Below, piece by piece: positions 33,309 to 42,884 of a stretch of DNA of 64,000 nt; the stretch's first letter is position 1; the number at the start of each line of letters is the position of its first letter. Origin of the DNA: Nitrospira sp. (GTDB lineage: Bacteria; Nitrospirota; Nitrospiria; Nitrospirales; Nitrospiraceae); the NCBI GenBank assembly GCA_020853775.1, contig JADYYH010000021.1, positions 1-64,000 of the forward strand, written 5' to 3'. A program made the translations under genes and the position numbers. A model generated the notes under the pieces. The model was not told the DNA's origin. It worked only from the letters and a program-made list of their open reading frames with translations, and searched no databases.

Positions 33309-34589
33309 ATGGCAGACGAGTCGCAGTCCACTCCTGAAACCAATGTCACCGGATGGCGGTTATTGGGGACCCGAGATTTCGGATGTCTCTGGGCCGGCCA
33401 GGTCGTCTCCCAGATCGGTGACGGTCTGAATAAGGTTGCCCTTCTGTGGTTTGTGTATGAAATGACCGGGTCGGCGCTCAAAATGACCGCCATCGGGTTG
33501 TTGCAGACGATTCCTCCTCTGGTGTTTGGCCCCCTCATCGGCGTCTATCTCGACTATCTCCCGAAGAAAACGGTCATGATCGTCGTCGATCTGTTACGAA
33601 CGTTGATGGTCTTATTGATACCACTCTTCTATACGTTCGATATGCTCACCCTCGAGCGGTTGTATGTACTGGTCTTCCTCATCTCGATCGTGTCGACGGT
33701 CTTCGGACCGGCGCTGGCCTCGGCTGTGCCTCTCATCGTCCAGCGGTCGCAACTGACGACGGCGAATGCGTTTCTGCAGAGCACCACCAACATCGGTGTC
33801 TTGTTGGGACCGGCTATGAGCGGCCTGGGTATCGCCCTCATCGGGGCACAAAATGTTCTGTACGTGGATGCCGCGACCTTCTTCGTGTCCGCCCTCTTCT
33901 TGTTTCCCATTCGTGTGAGAGAGACGAAGTCGGTCAAAGAACTGGATGTGCTGGGGACTCCCGTCATGCAGGATATGATGGTGGGATTCCGCTTCGTCTT
34001 CCTGCAACATCGGGTGGTCTTTTCGTTGATGATTACGGCCGTCCTCTACAATCTTGCGATCAGCGCGTTTGTCTTTCTTCTCCCTGTGGTGGCGAAGGAA
34101 CTGTTGCAAGTCGGACCGATGGAACTAGGGTGGTTATGGTCCGCTCTCGGCATCGGAATGTTGGCGGCGTCTATTTGGTTGGCTCGAATGCCGCAGGGCA
34201 CGTTCCAGGAGCGTATCGGGAAGATCGGTCGCTCGTTGACGATCGGGGGCCTTGCAGTCTGCGCGTTGGGATTGATTCAAACGCCGGTCTTGTTCAGCAC
34301 CTTCTTATTGATCATCATCATCGGGGGGAGTACCTCCTTGTTCTACCCGGTTGTGTGGGCCATGCTCCAGGAGGTGACTCCGGAGCATCTGCTCGGACGT
34401 GTGTTCACCACATTTAGTGTCGGCGGGATGGCTTCGGCCATGGTCGGGATGGCGGGATTCGGCTGGGCCGCCGACACCCTCGGCCCTGCCGTCAGTCTCA
34501 TCGGCATCGGACTGCTCCTCTTGCTCACTGCGATGGTCACGATGCAGGTTAGCCGTCGTGGCCTCGTGGTGAGTCCGGCTGTCGCGTAA
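33309..34589 (+). CDS. MFS transporter, paralogue A
   Basis: The 426-residue protein has 10-12 membrane helices, the early motif QVVSQIGDGLNKVALLWFVY and the loop YLDYLPKKTVMIVVDLLR, a form of the MFS loop 2-3 motif. The family looks like the MFS_3 (EntS-like) group of exporters. The product of 35957-37231 aligns along the whole length. Substrate is unknown. The start has a GGAAGGA site. Confidence 0.88.
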   Translation: MADESQSTPETNVTGWRLLGTRDFGCLWAGQVVSQIGDGLNKVALLWFVYEMTGSALKMTAIGLLQTIPPLVFGPLIGVYLDYLPKKTVMIVVDLLRTLMVLLIPLFYTFDMLTLERLYVLVFLISIVSTVFGPALASAVPLIVQRSQLTTANAFLQSTTNIGVLLGPAMSGLGIALIGAQNVLYVDAATFFVSALFLFPIRVRETKSVKELDVLGTPVMQDMMVGFRFVFLQHRVVFSLMITAVLYNLAISAFVFLLPVVAKELLQVGPMELGWLWSALGIGMLAASIWLARMPQGTFQERIGKIGRSLTIGGLAVCALGLIQTPVLFSTFLLIIIIGGSTSLFYPVVWAMLQEVTPEHLLGRVFTTFSVGGMASAMVGMAGFGWAADTLGPAVSLIGIGLLLLLTAMVTMQVSRRGLVVSPAVA

Positions 34590-34624
34590 CCTCCTTTCCC
34601 TCACGATCGTTCCAGTCTTTAAAA

Positions 34625-34652
34625 CGGCTCGCTGGCATGCACCCGCGAGCCG
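34625..34652. terminator. Hairpin after MFS gene A
   Basis: Eight-base arms CGGCTCGC and GCGAGCCG are separated by 12 bases. A run of A precedes the hairpin, so it has a T-run only when read on the minus strand. It could act as a bidirectional end of transcription. Confidence 0.35.
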
Positions 34653-34794
34653 ACGCTGCACGATCCATACGGGCGATGGGCGGAGTTGCTTTCTGCCCCT
34701 CTGTCGCGTATGTCTTTTCTCTCAGGCTGTTCGGGGACGAATCCGGGCCTGCCTTCCGGCTCGGCTTACTTTTACATATGAGGGGCATATGCCT

Positions 34795-35838
34795 ATGCGG
34801 ACTATTCAGACCGTGTGTGTGGCAGGGATCTTGTCGTTTGTGGTGGCGTTCGGGCTTGGGAGCGTTGGCTCATTGGCCTCGGAACAACAGCCGTCAGAGG
34901 CAAAACCGGACGGGGCACCACCTTCGGGATCCAAGGATGCCGAGGGGAAGATAAAAGAATCAGAGGCGAAACCGAAGGAGCCGGAATCCAAAGCCAAGGA
35001 GCCGGATTCAAAACCGAAGGAGCCGGACGCCAAGCCGCCCGACCAAAAACCCAAGGACAGCGACACGAAGCCGAAAGAGGCTGAGCCAAAAAATAAGGAG
35101 GGGGACAGTAAACCCAAAGTCTCGGAACCGAAAGCCAAGGAATCAACGACCAAGCCCAAGGAGCCGGAACATAAGGCGAAGGACGGGGAGTCCAAACCAG
35201 CTAAGGAGGCGGACCAAAAATCCAAGGAGCCGGAGTCGAAATCAAGAGATGCGGAGTTGCCCGCCGAGCATCCCTGTCCTTCGGTGCCGCAAGCGGCCGA
35301 CGCGAAGCCTCCAGTGGAAACGCCGGTCCCTCCCGGCGATTCAGGCACGGGAGAGCGCCAGAAACCGGAACCGGAACCCAAGAAGCCGGTTCGTTCGTCG
35401 ATGGTCACGGCCAAGTTGGCCCTCATGGCGGATCCGCATCTGTTTCCGTACGACATTGAAGTCGATGCCAAGGATAAAGACCTCGTCTTGTTGGGCAAGG
35501 TCGCGCAGGAATCGGATAAGCGCGTGGCCACCGATATCATACGGTGTCTCGAAGGCGTTCATGCCGTAGAAAACCGTCTGAAAGTCGAAGCGGACGCGGC
35601 CCACGGGTTGTTCTCGGAGCGCGACAAAATCATTACGCAATTGGTGAAGGAGCGGTTCGAGAAAAGCAAAACCTTGCAATCGGTCAAGTTCGATGTGAAA
35701 ACAGAAGACGGCATCGTCACCCTGAACGGGACCACGCGGTTTCAGATTATCGTGCTCGAGGCGGCCCAGGCGGCACGGCAGGTGCCGGGTGTCCGCGCGG
35801 TGAATACCGATGCGGTCCGTCTGGTGGCCGGAGAATGA
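34795..35838 (+). CDS. Secreted Lys/Pro/Glu-rich protein with two BON domains
   Basis: The 347-residue product has a signal peptide ending near SVGSLASEQ. Residues about 30-160 are a low-complexity region of KPKEPE-type repeats, highly charged and probably unstructured. Residues about 205-345 hold two BON domains (DIEVDAKDKDLVLLGKVAQ and VKFDVKTEDGIVTLNGTTRF), which bind phospholipid or attach to the cell envelope. The ATG at 34795 is nine bases after GAGGGG; an ATG six bases earlier is an alternative. It lies between the two MFS genes. Confidence 0.83.
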   Translation: MRTIQTVCVAGILSFVVAFGLGSVGSLASEQQPSEAKPDGAPPSGSKDAEGKIKESEAKPKEPESKAKEPDSKPKEPDAKPPDQKPKDSDTKPKEAEPKNKEGDSKPKVSEPKAKESTTKPKEPEHKAKDGESKPAKEADQKSKEPESKSRDAELPAEHPCPSVPQAADAKPPVETPVPPGDSGTGERQKPEPEPKKPVRSSMVTAKLALMADPHLFPYDIEVDAKDKDLVLLGKVAQESDKRVATDIIRCLEGVHAVENRLKVEADAAHGLFSERDKIITQLVKERFEKSKTLQSVKFDVKTEDGIVTLNGTTRFQIIVLEAAQAARQVPGVRAVNTDAVRLVAGE

Positions 35839-35956
35839 ACAGGCATGATACCGATGCCACAGGAGGTTCGACACGCAGTCTGCTGACGCTATAGAACCGG
35901 GGCGCGCAAGCGGCACCGGGCCGGGACGCCCGAACGTCAAGTGGTCGCCGCATCTG

Positions 35957-37231
35957 TTGACGCGCGATTTCACGCTGGTCTGGTGGGGCCAGATGGTCTC
36001 ACAGATCGGCGATGGCGTGTCGAAGCTCGCGTTGCTCTGGTTTGTCTACTCCATTACCGGCTCCCCCCTGAAGACCACGATGATCGGGCTGCTGCAAACG
36101 CTGCCGCCCATTCTGTTCGGTCCCTTCATCGGCGTGATCGTCGATCGTGTTCCGAAAAAACTCTTGCTGATCAGCAGCGATCTGATTCGAGCGTTGGTGT
36201 TAGGCGTGTTGCCCTGCTTGCTGCCGGTGGATTCGTTTAGTATTGAGCGCCTGTATCTCATGGTGTTCGTCCATGCCGTGGCGTCGGCCGTGTTTGGACC
36301 GGCCCTGACCGCCGCGATTCCTTCCCTGGTGTCCCGTCACGAATTTACGGCGGCCAACGCGTTGCTCCAGACGACGACCAGTATCGGCATCATCGTCGGT
36401 CCGGCGTTGAGCGGGGTCGGCATCGCGACGATGAGTTCTCAAGAAGTGCTTTGCGTGAATGCCGTGAGTTACGTGATTTCAGCGCTCTGCTTTTTGTTCA
36501 TTCGGTTTCCGCGTATGGAAATGGCGCCGGCGGCAGGGGGATCCCTGGCCGGCACGTTGCGGGATGTGATGGAGGGGTTTCAGTATGTGCTCCACCGGCA
36601 ACGGGTCATCCTCATGTTGATCGGCGCGGCCTCCATGTACACTTTTGCCACCAGTGCGTTCAGCACCCTCTTTCCGGTGTTCGGCAAGAAGCTGCTCGAT
36701 CTGGGACCGATCGAAGTCGGGTACTTGTGGTCGGCGTTCGGTGTCGGGCTGCTGTTGGTGTCGCTGGGGCTGGTGTCCCTGTCGTCCTGGTCGCTGCCGA
36801 AGCGGATTCAGTTGATGGCGCTGTCGAGTTTCATCAGCGGCCTGACGCTTCTGGGCTTGCTCTTCACGTCGAACCGGTTGGTGGCCGCTGCGCTCATGGT
36901 CATCATCGGCATGGGCGCCGGCACGCTCACGCCGGTGGCCTGGGGCGTCCTGCAAGAGATCGCGCCAACGACGTTATTGGGGCGGGTGTTGGCAATTTAC
37001 AATCTCGGGGCGATGACCTCGGCCATTGCGGGTATGACGATCTTCGGTTGGGTAACGCAGGACTTCGGCGAGCGCCCCAGCGTCTTTGGCATCGGGGTCG
37101 GTCTGTTTTTATCGGCGTTGGTGTCCATGCGAGTCGCGCGATGGGTGCAGGTCCATTGGGCAGAGACGAGCCTCCCTGCCGAAGAGGCGGCCCGGCCCGT
37201 CGTCATGGTGACGCAGCCGACCAGTCATTGA
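35957..37231 (+). CDS. MFS transporter, paralogue B
   Basis: The 424-residue product (from TTG 35957) matches paralogue A along its whole length, including GQMVSQIGDGVSKLALLWFVY and the loop VDRVPKKLLLISSDLIR. The start is unclear: no ATG or GTG is in frame. A strong AGGAGG at 35861-35866 points to an ACG codon at 35873, which would add 28 residues and give an N terminus of the length seen in paralogue A. An ATG at 35835 that overlaps the stop of the BON gene is in another frame, so a frameshift is also possible. Confidence 0.87.
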   Translation: MTRDFTLVWWGQMVSQIGDGVSKLALLWFVYSITGSPLKTTMIGLLQTLPPILFGPFIGVIVDRVPKKLLLISSDLIRALVLGVLPCLLPVDSFSIERLYLMVFVHAVASAVFGPALTAAIPSLVSRHEFTAANALLQTTTSIGIIVGPALSGVGIATMSSQEVLCVNAVSYVISALCFLFIRFPRMEMAPAAGGSLAGTLRDVMEGFQYVLHRQRVILMLIGAASMYTFATSAFSTLFPVFGKKLLDLGPIEVGYLWSAFGVGLLLVSLGLVSLSSWSLPKRIQLMALSSFISGLTLLGLLFTSNRLVAAALMVIIGMGAGTLTPVAWGVLQEIAPTTLLGRVLAIYNLGAMTSAIAGMTIFGWVTQDFGERPSVFGIGVGLFLSALVSMRVARWVQVHWAETSLPAEEAARPVVMVTQPTSH

Positions 37232-37371
37232 GTCCATGTCCGGACCCGGTTCCTCGTAGGGGCCCGGAGACGGTCTCCAGCAACGAAGCGAGCAGAATGC
37301 AGGACTGGTGAGATGTGGTGGCGAAGGCCGCGCGCATCGCATCGATCGATCAGGGATGACGGGAGGAAAAC

Positions 37372-39537
37372 GTGGAAGAAATCATTAGCGTGAATGATCA
37401 ATTTTATATCCTGGCCAGCTCATCGATGGCGGATGACAGGACGCGTGTGCTCAAGCATGGAGAAACGTTCGGCGTGTTCGATCGGTATGGCGACATTCAG
37501 CCGGTGGGCCGGGGGACGCAAGGCGTGTTCCATCAAGGAACCCGGTTTCTCTCGCGGCAGGAAATCTTTCTGAACAACGATCGACCGATGCTGTTGAGCT
37601 CGACGGTGAAGGAAGACAATGCCTTGCTCGCCGTAGATCTGACGAATCCAGACCTGTATCGGGACGGACGCATCGCGATCCCGCGCGGAAGCGTGCATGT
37701 TTTTCGCTCGCGTTTTCTCTGGAACGGCGTGAGTTATGAGCGGTTTCGTCTGTCGAACTACAGCCTGGCCCCCGTGAAGATGACCCTTTCGATCCGATTC
37801 GAGGCCGACTTCGCCGACATCTTCGAGGTGCGCGGAAAAAAGCGCGAGCGCAAAGGCCGCATGTTGCCGAATGTGTTACGGAAAGATCTCCTGGTGCTGC
37901 GGTACGAAGGTCTGGACGAAGTGACGCGCGAGGCGCGGATTCAGTTTTCGCCGGAGCCGCTGGAAATTACCGCCTCACAAGCGACCTTCGGCATCGAGCT
38001 GGAGCCGAAAGGAGAAATTGCCGTCGCGGTGATGGTGGCCTGCGATGAGGCGGACAGCCACAGGACGCTCTTGTCCTATGACGCAGCGATGGCGGAAGCC
38101 GGTCTGGCCTTCGGCGCTGAGCAGACGGAAGACTGTACCATTCAGACCTCCAACGCCCAGTTCAATGAGTGGTGGAATCGTTCTGTGTTGGATGTTCGCA
38201 TGATGGTGACCGATACGAGCGAAGGTCCGTATCCCTATGCCGGCGTGCCCTGGTTCAGCACGCCCTTCGGGCGGGATGGGGTGATTACGGCGCTGGAGTG
38301 TTTGTGGATCAAGCCGGAATTGGCGCGTGGGGTGTTGGCCTACCTGGCTTCAACTCAGGCCAAGGAGGTCAATCCCGCTCAGGACGCGGAGCCGGGAAAG
38401 ATCCTGCACGAGACCCGCAAAGGTGAAATGGCGGCGCTCCACGAAATTCCCTTCGGACTGTATTATGGCAGCGTCGATTCCACCCCGTTGTTCGTCATGC
38501 TGGCGGGGGCCTATTACGAGCGCACGGCAGACCTCGCCTTTATTCAATCCATCTGGTCCAATCTCGAAGCGGCATTGACCTGGATGGATACGTACGGGGA
38601 TATCGATCGGGACGGATTCGTCGAGTATGTGCGGAAATCGCCCACGGGCTTGGATAATCAAGGGTGGAAAGATTCCCATGATTCCATCTCGCATGCGGAC
38701 GGCTCGCTGGCCGAAGGGCCGATCGCGTTATGCGAAGTGCAAGGCTATGTGTATGACGCCAAAGTGCAAGCCTCGAAACTTGCGGAAGCGCTGGGGTACG
38801 TCGACCGCGCCAGCCAGCTTCGACGGCAGGCCCGGTCACTCAAGGAGCGCTTCGATGCCGCGTTCTGGTGTGAGGAATCGTCCACGTATGCCCTGGCGTT
38901 GGACGGCCACAAGCGGCCTTGTCAGGTGAAAACGTCTAACGCGGGCCATTGTTTGTACACGGGGATCGCCACCGACGAACATGCACGGCGTGTGGCCGAC
39001 ACGCTGATGTCGAATGAATTGTTCAGCGGGTGGGGAGTCAGGACGTTGGCCGACTCGGAGCGACGGTACAATCCGATGTCCTACCACAACGGGTCGATCT
39101 GGCCGCATGATAATGCGATGATCGCGGTGGGCCTCGCGCGTTACGGACTCATGTCGGGCGTGGAAAAAATCATGACCGGGATGTTCGAGGTGAGTTTGGT
39201 CCTCGATTTTCATCGACTGCCGGAACTGTTCTGCGGGTTTGTCCGCCGACCCGGCCAGGGCCTCACACGCTATCCGGTTGCGTGTAATCCGCAGGCCTGG
39301 GCGGCCGGATCGGCGTTCATGGTGCTCCAGGCTTGCCTTGGCCTGTCGATTGTCGCGTCGGAACAGAAAGTGATCTTCAATCATCCGATCCTTCCCGATT
39401 TTATCGACAAGATGCAGATCAAAAATTTGACCGTCGGCACCGCGTCGGTGGACCTGTTGCTTCGGCGGCATGATCTGGATGTCGGGATCACGGTCATCCG
39501 GCGGGTCGGTAGAGTCGAGGTGGTCTCGGTGAAATAG
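37372..39537 (+). CDS. Glycogen-debranching-like glycoside hydrolase
   Basis: The 721-residue protein starts at GTG 37372 after GGGAGG. An N-terminal beta-sandwich (about residues 20-260) precedes an (alpha/alpha)6 catalytic domain with the markers PWFSTPFGRDGVITALE, SPTGLDNQGWKDSHDS and YHNGSIWPHDNAMIAVGL. These match amylo-alpha-1,6-glucosidase/GH15-like proteins, which act on branched glucans. Adjacent glycosyltransferase and transporter genes suggest one glucan pathway. Confidence 0.9.
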   Translation: MEEIISVNDQFYILASSSMADDRTRVLKHGETFGVFDRYGDIQPVGRGTQGVFHQGTRFLSRQEIFLNNDRPMLLSSTVKEDNALLAVDLTNPDLYRDGRIAIPRGSVHVFRSRFLWNGVSYERFRLSNYSLAPVKMTLSIRFEADFADIFEVRGKKRERKGRMLPNVLRKDLLVLRYEGLDEVTREARIQFSPEPLEITASQATFGIELEPKGEIAVAVMVACDEADSHRTLLSYDAAMAEAGLAFGAEQTEDCTIQTSNAQFNEWWNRSVLDVRMMVTDTSEGPYPYAGVPWFSTPFGRDGVITALECLWIKPELARGVLAYLASTQAKEVNPAQDAEPGKILHETRKGEMAALHEIPFGLYYGSVDSTPLFVMLAGAYYERTADLAFIQSIWSNLEAALTWMDTYGDIDRDGFVEYVRKSPTGLDNQGWKDSHDSISHADGSLAEGPIALCEVQGYVYDAKVQASKLAEALGYVDRASQLRRQARSLKERFDAAFWCEESSTYALALDGHKRPCQVKTSNAGHCLYTGIATDEHARRVADTLMSNELFSGWGVRTLADSERRYNPMSYHNGSIWPHDNAMIAVGLARYGLMSGVEKIMTGMFEVSLVLDFHRLPELFCGFVRRPGQGLTRYPVACNPQAWAAGSAFMVLQACLGLSIVASEQKVIFNHPILPDFIDKMQIKNLTVGTASVDLLLRRHDLDVGITVIRRVGRVEVVSVK

Positions 39538-39566
39538 CGCAGGAATACGTGGGCCGCTAGGCCGAG

Positions 39567-41150
39567 TTATGGCGCGTCAGCCAGCTGCCAGAGCATCGCG
39601 AGGACATAGCGGGCGGCCGCTACAAGAATGTCCGGATTGACTGTCTCGGCGGTGTCCGTCGGTTGGTGGAAATGGGGATGAACGCCGCCGCTCACGACCG
39701 TGACCGTGGGAATTCCCGCCTCCTTGAAGGGCACATGATCGCCGCCGGGGAAAAAGCCGAAGACATCGAGACGGTCTGCTAATCCCGCCGCCTGCCCGGC
39801 CTGCTGTGCGGCCGCTTTTTCCGTGCCGGTGACGCCGATGGTCAGGCGTCCATTTCCAGCCGCTGCGTGGTCGACGTTGATCATCGCCAGGGTGGAGCGC
39901 AAAGGCACGGCCGGCTGGCTGATATAGAATTTCGATCCTAACAGCCCCTGTTCTTCCCCGCTGAACGAGATCAGAACAATCGACCGTTTCGGTTTGACCG
40001 GTACGGCGTGGAGTACGCGAGCCACTTCCAGCAATACCGCTGTTCCTGAGGCGTTATCGTCGGCTCCTGGGAACAGTAGTCCGCCTTGCTTCCCGAAATG
40101 ATCGCGATGTGCACCAACGACGATCGCTCCTTCTGCCTTTACCTGGTCGCTGCCCGGCACGATAAAGACCACGTTGTGAAGCATGCCGTCCTGCTCGGCG
40201 CTATGCCAGCGCATGGTAATGACCGTATCCGTCGCCGTCGATTGCGGAGGACGGCCCTCATTGAGGTTTTGTTGCAACGTCCGCAGCCGATCGTCGTTCG
40301 CCGCCTGGCCGGCGTCGAGAATGGCCCTTGCGCGGGTGGTACTGATCCAGGCGCCGGGAATCGTTCGACCCGGCTCCGTTAAGGCGTAAAAGGCGCTCGG
40401 TCGGCCCGTGACTCCGCGACGCGCTTCATAGGCATGAAGAATGGGGCCGGTTGCCGTGAGGTATGCAAGCGCCCCATGGGCGTGGGCGGCATGGACTTTA
40501 TCCGCATGGGAGAGTTGCTTGGAATACCGCTCCGGTTTGCCGCGGAGAAACAGCACCACCTTGTCGCGAACATCAAGGCCTGCATATTCGTCGAATCCAC
40601 CTTGCGGATCGGAGATGCCGTATCCGACAAACACCACTGGCGCATGCACGTCGGCCGAAGGGGAGTCGAGGACGGGAAGGTACTCAGACCCGATCTGTTC
40701 CGGAGGCGAGTCTGGGGTGGACGCGAGGCGCAGGATCGAATCTTCACCGATCATCGTTGGCCGGTGGGTAGTGGACTGGATGTGCATCGATTCATGGGTG
40801 CGAGTCGGTTCGGTAGGTGGTTCAGGCCAGGCTGGTTGTGATCTGTTCGATTCCACGAACCGTTGCCGTACGAATTCGGCTGAGGCAAGGTCGTCGGGGG
40901 TGCCGGTCTGACGGCCATTGAACGCTGGGCCGCTCAGTGTTCGGACATCCTCCAGCATGCGTTGACCGGATACGAGGTCCAATGAGTGTTTGAGTGGCTG
41001 AGGGAGTTCCTGTTGGTTTTCGGCCAGGACCGTGAACGGCGTCAGCGCAAGCCAAAGACTGATGATCAGTGGGCGGGCTGCATGGTGGCGGAGGAGATGG
41101 CTGAAGCAGGAAGTGTGACTTCTGCGATGCGTGGCGGCTTTGAATAGCAT
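39567..41150 (-). CDS. M28-family aminopeptidase with PA domain
   Basis: The 527-residue protein has a basic, hydrophobic N terminus (a likely signal near LIISLWLALTPFTVLAENQ), a PA domain (VGYGISDPQGGFDEYAGLDV) and an M28 catalytic domain: VGAHRDHFG, DDNASGTAV, FSGEEQG and a late HPHFHQPTD. These supply the two-zinc site of secreted aminopeptidases. The start ATG overlaps the stop of the preceding gene (TGATG), which indicates translational coupling. Confidence 0.9.
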   Translation of the reverse strand: MLFKAATHRRSHTSCFSHLLRHHAARPLIISLWLALTPFTVLAENQQELPQPLKHSLDLVSGQRMLEDVRTLSGPAFNGRQTGTPDDLASAEFVRQRFVESNRSQPAWPEPPTEPTRTHESMHIQSTTHRPTMIGEDSILRLASTPDSPPEQIGSEYLPVLDSPSADVHAPVVFVGYGISDPQGGFDEYAGLDVRDKVVLFLRGKPERYSKQLSHADKVHAAHAHGALAYLTATGPILHAYEARRGVTGRPSAFYALTEPGRTIPGAWISTTRARAILDAGQAANDDRLRTLQQNLNEGRPPQSTATDTVITMRWHSAEQDGMLHNVVFIVPGSDQVKAEGAIVVGAHRDHFGKQGGLLFPGADDNASGTAVLLEVARVLHAVPVKPKRSIVLISFSGEEQGLLGSKFYISQPAVPLRSTLAMINVDHAAAGNGRLTIGVTGTEKAAAQQAGQAAGLADRLDVFGFFPGGDHVPFKEAGIPTVTVVSGGVHPHFHQPTDTAETVNPDILVAAARYVLAMLWQLADAP

Positions 41151-41587
41151 CAGATCGAGGTGGCGTTCGCCTTCTGGGCCGACCAACGTTGATACCAGCG
41201 CCAGAGCGGTCGTTGCAGACATTGTGGAAGCGGATACCCGACGCCGCGAGTATACCCGTCGTCCCGATCGAGCACGGCGAACGCCCACTGATATTTGGCC
41301 TGAAAGGCTGCGCACCGCGCCTGGATTTCTTCCGTGGTGAGAGGAATGTGTTGCCGGAGGGCCGCGCCGATCGCCTCGTCGGAGGTCATCTCACGCACAA
41401 GCGACTCGATCTGGGCCGGCGTAATCCGGAGATGCCGCATGAAGGATTGATCCAACGCAGAAGGATAGGCATAGGCCCCGAGTGTCCCGGCCTGAAACGC
41501 CCGCACCTTATCGATCAGGCGTGGCAGCCAGATTAAGCCGGCCGCGGTATCGCTCCATCGCCGGGGTGGATGCTCTCCAAGGTCCAT
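41150..41587 (-). CDS. DUF5069 family protein
   Basis: The 145-residue protein shows the DUF5069 features: IWLPRLIDKVRAFQAGTLG near the start and LDQSFMRHLRITPAQIESLV in the middle. Function is unknown. The start at 41587 leaves the family's PPRRW-type beginning intact; a longer frame exists upstream but lies over a TATAGT -10-like box near 41635. Its stop overlaps the start of the peptidase gene. Confidence 0.8.
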   Translation of the reverse strand: MDLGEHPPRRWSDTAAGLIWLPRLIDKVRAFQAGTLGAYAYPSALDQSFMRHLRITPAQIESLVREMTSDEAIGAALRQHIPLTTEEIQARCAAFQAKYQWAFAVLDRDDGYTRGVGYPLPQCLQRPLWRWYQRWSAQKANATSI

Positions 41588-41782
41588 ACTGTATCCGTGA
41601 TTCGGCGCGACAACGCAGGCTTCGGGATGAGGCACTATAGCATAAGGGAAGGGCCCCGTTGCAGAGAGCGAAGGGCTCAAGGTACTATCGGTCCCCGGGC
41701 CGGCTCGGGAGCAGTCTTCCTGTGGAGAAGGCGGTTCCGGACCGCGAGAACAGCTCGACCGACAACGTAAAAGGAATCAGCT

Positions 41783-42028
41783 ATGGCAGAGCAGGGCAAA
41801 GGTCTCTACGACTATCAGTACGCACGGTTTCGGGACAATCAGGGGACGCATCAGGGCTATGAATTTCAGCACGGGCCGGTGGGCAGTGTTCCTCCGCCCG
41901 TGGTTACGTTCATGGATAAAATAAAATGGTGGACGTTACGCGGATGGCGACGGAAGAAGATCCTGGCTGAACGTGATCGGTATCAGCAGGACATCATCCA
42001 GATCAAAGCAGCGCATCCGAAATCGTGA
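41783..42028 (+). CDS. Small unrecognised protein
   Basis: The 81-residue protein (MAEQGKGLYDYQYARFRDNQ...) has an aromatic, Gly-rich start and a basic helix with WWTLRGWRRKKILAERD. A site with AAAGGA precedes the start. No family is recognised. The next gene begins 26 bases later, so they may form an operon. Confidence 0.6.
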   Translation: MAEQGKGLYDYQYARFRDNQGTHQGYEFQHGPVGSVPPPVVTFMDKIKWWTLRGWRRKKILAERDRYQQDIIQIKAAHPKS

Positions 42029-42053
42029 GGTCCGCTCGAGGAGGAGTACGTCC

Positions 42054-42884
42054 GTGCACTATGGATATAAGCGCGTCAGGCAGATACAGGTAGGTGGGGA
42101 TGGTCAGGGGCGTTGCGTCAGACCGTTCGTCAGGGCCATGTGGTGTGTCGGCATCGTCGCCGTTGCGAGTGTGCTGGCGGGTGGGATAGAGGCGGCATGG
42201 GCCGTGCCGAAAGAAACATCTAAAGAGAAGGCCGAGCATTTGCGGCAACAGGCCAATCCTCAGCTTTTCAACGATTGGACGTTTGACAAGGATGAAGTGG
42301 GGGCGATTCCAAAGGGGTTCGTTGCCGTTGCCTCGGGAGATCAACGGGCCGGTTCATGGAAGGTGGAGGCGCAAGCCGCCGTGCCTTCCGCTCCCAACGT
42401 CTTGCTCGGAACATCCGGTTGCGCAGGGTGTCACGAAATTCTTGTCGCGCAGGGTTTTCAGTATGAATATCCCGATCTGGTCGTTCGCATTCAGCAGGGA
42501 GCCAACGCTGCAGCCGGGCAGGTTGGTGTTGTGTTTGGGATGAAAGATGCCCAGAACTATTATGCGACCGTGGTGGATATCTCGCAGAAAATCATTCAGG
42601 TCGTACGTGTCATCGAGGGGAAGGAGTCGGTTCTCGGCCGGGCGGCGATCAAGGTCAAGCCGGTTGAATGGCACACCCTTCGAGTGCAGCGGAACACGAT
42701 TATCAGCAAGGATTTCGTCGAAACATTTTTTGACGGCAGTCTCGCCTTATCTGTGGAAGATCAGGCGCTTGGAGTGGGGGAGGTCGGGATATTGGTGCGG
42801 GGAGACGCGTCGGCGCGTTTCGATAATTTTAACGCCGCGCCCTTATATTCCAGCCGTCCGTTGTCCGCTCCAGCGGCCTACTAG
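42054..42884 (+). CDS. Secreted single-haem-motif protein with a concanavalin-like domain
   Basis: The 276-residue product starts at GTG 42054 behind GAGGAGGA. A signal peptide ends near GIEAAWAVPKE. One CxxCH motif (CAGCHE) lies at about residue 125. The region from FNDWTFDKDEVGAIPKGF to ARFDNFNAAP has the layout of a LamG/DUF1080-like beta-sandwich. The haem motif sits inside it, which is unusual; it could be a true haem site or a structural Cys pair. Confidence 0.65.
   Translation: MHYGYKRVRQIQVGGDGQGRCVRPFVRAMWCVGIVAVASVLAGGIEAAWAVPKETSKEKAEHLRQQANPQLFNDWTFDKDEVGAIPKGFVAVASGDQRAGSWKVEAQAAVPSAPNVLLGTSGCAGCHEILVAQGFQYEYPDLVVRIQQGANAAAGQVGVVFGMKDAQNYYATVVDISQKIIQVVRVIEGKESVLGRAAIKVKPVEWHTLRVQRNTIISKDFVETFFDGSLALSVEDQALGVGEVGILVRGDASARFDNFNAAPLYSSRPLSAPAAY

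Noticed and set aside
34789-35838. Long minus-strand and alternate frames across the BON gene
   Set aside because: The repetitive KPKEPE DNA keeps several frames open; only the plus frame gives a signal peptide and BON domains.
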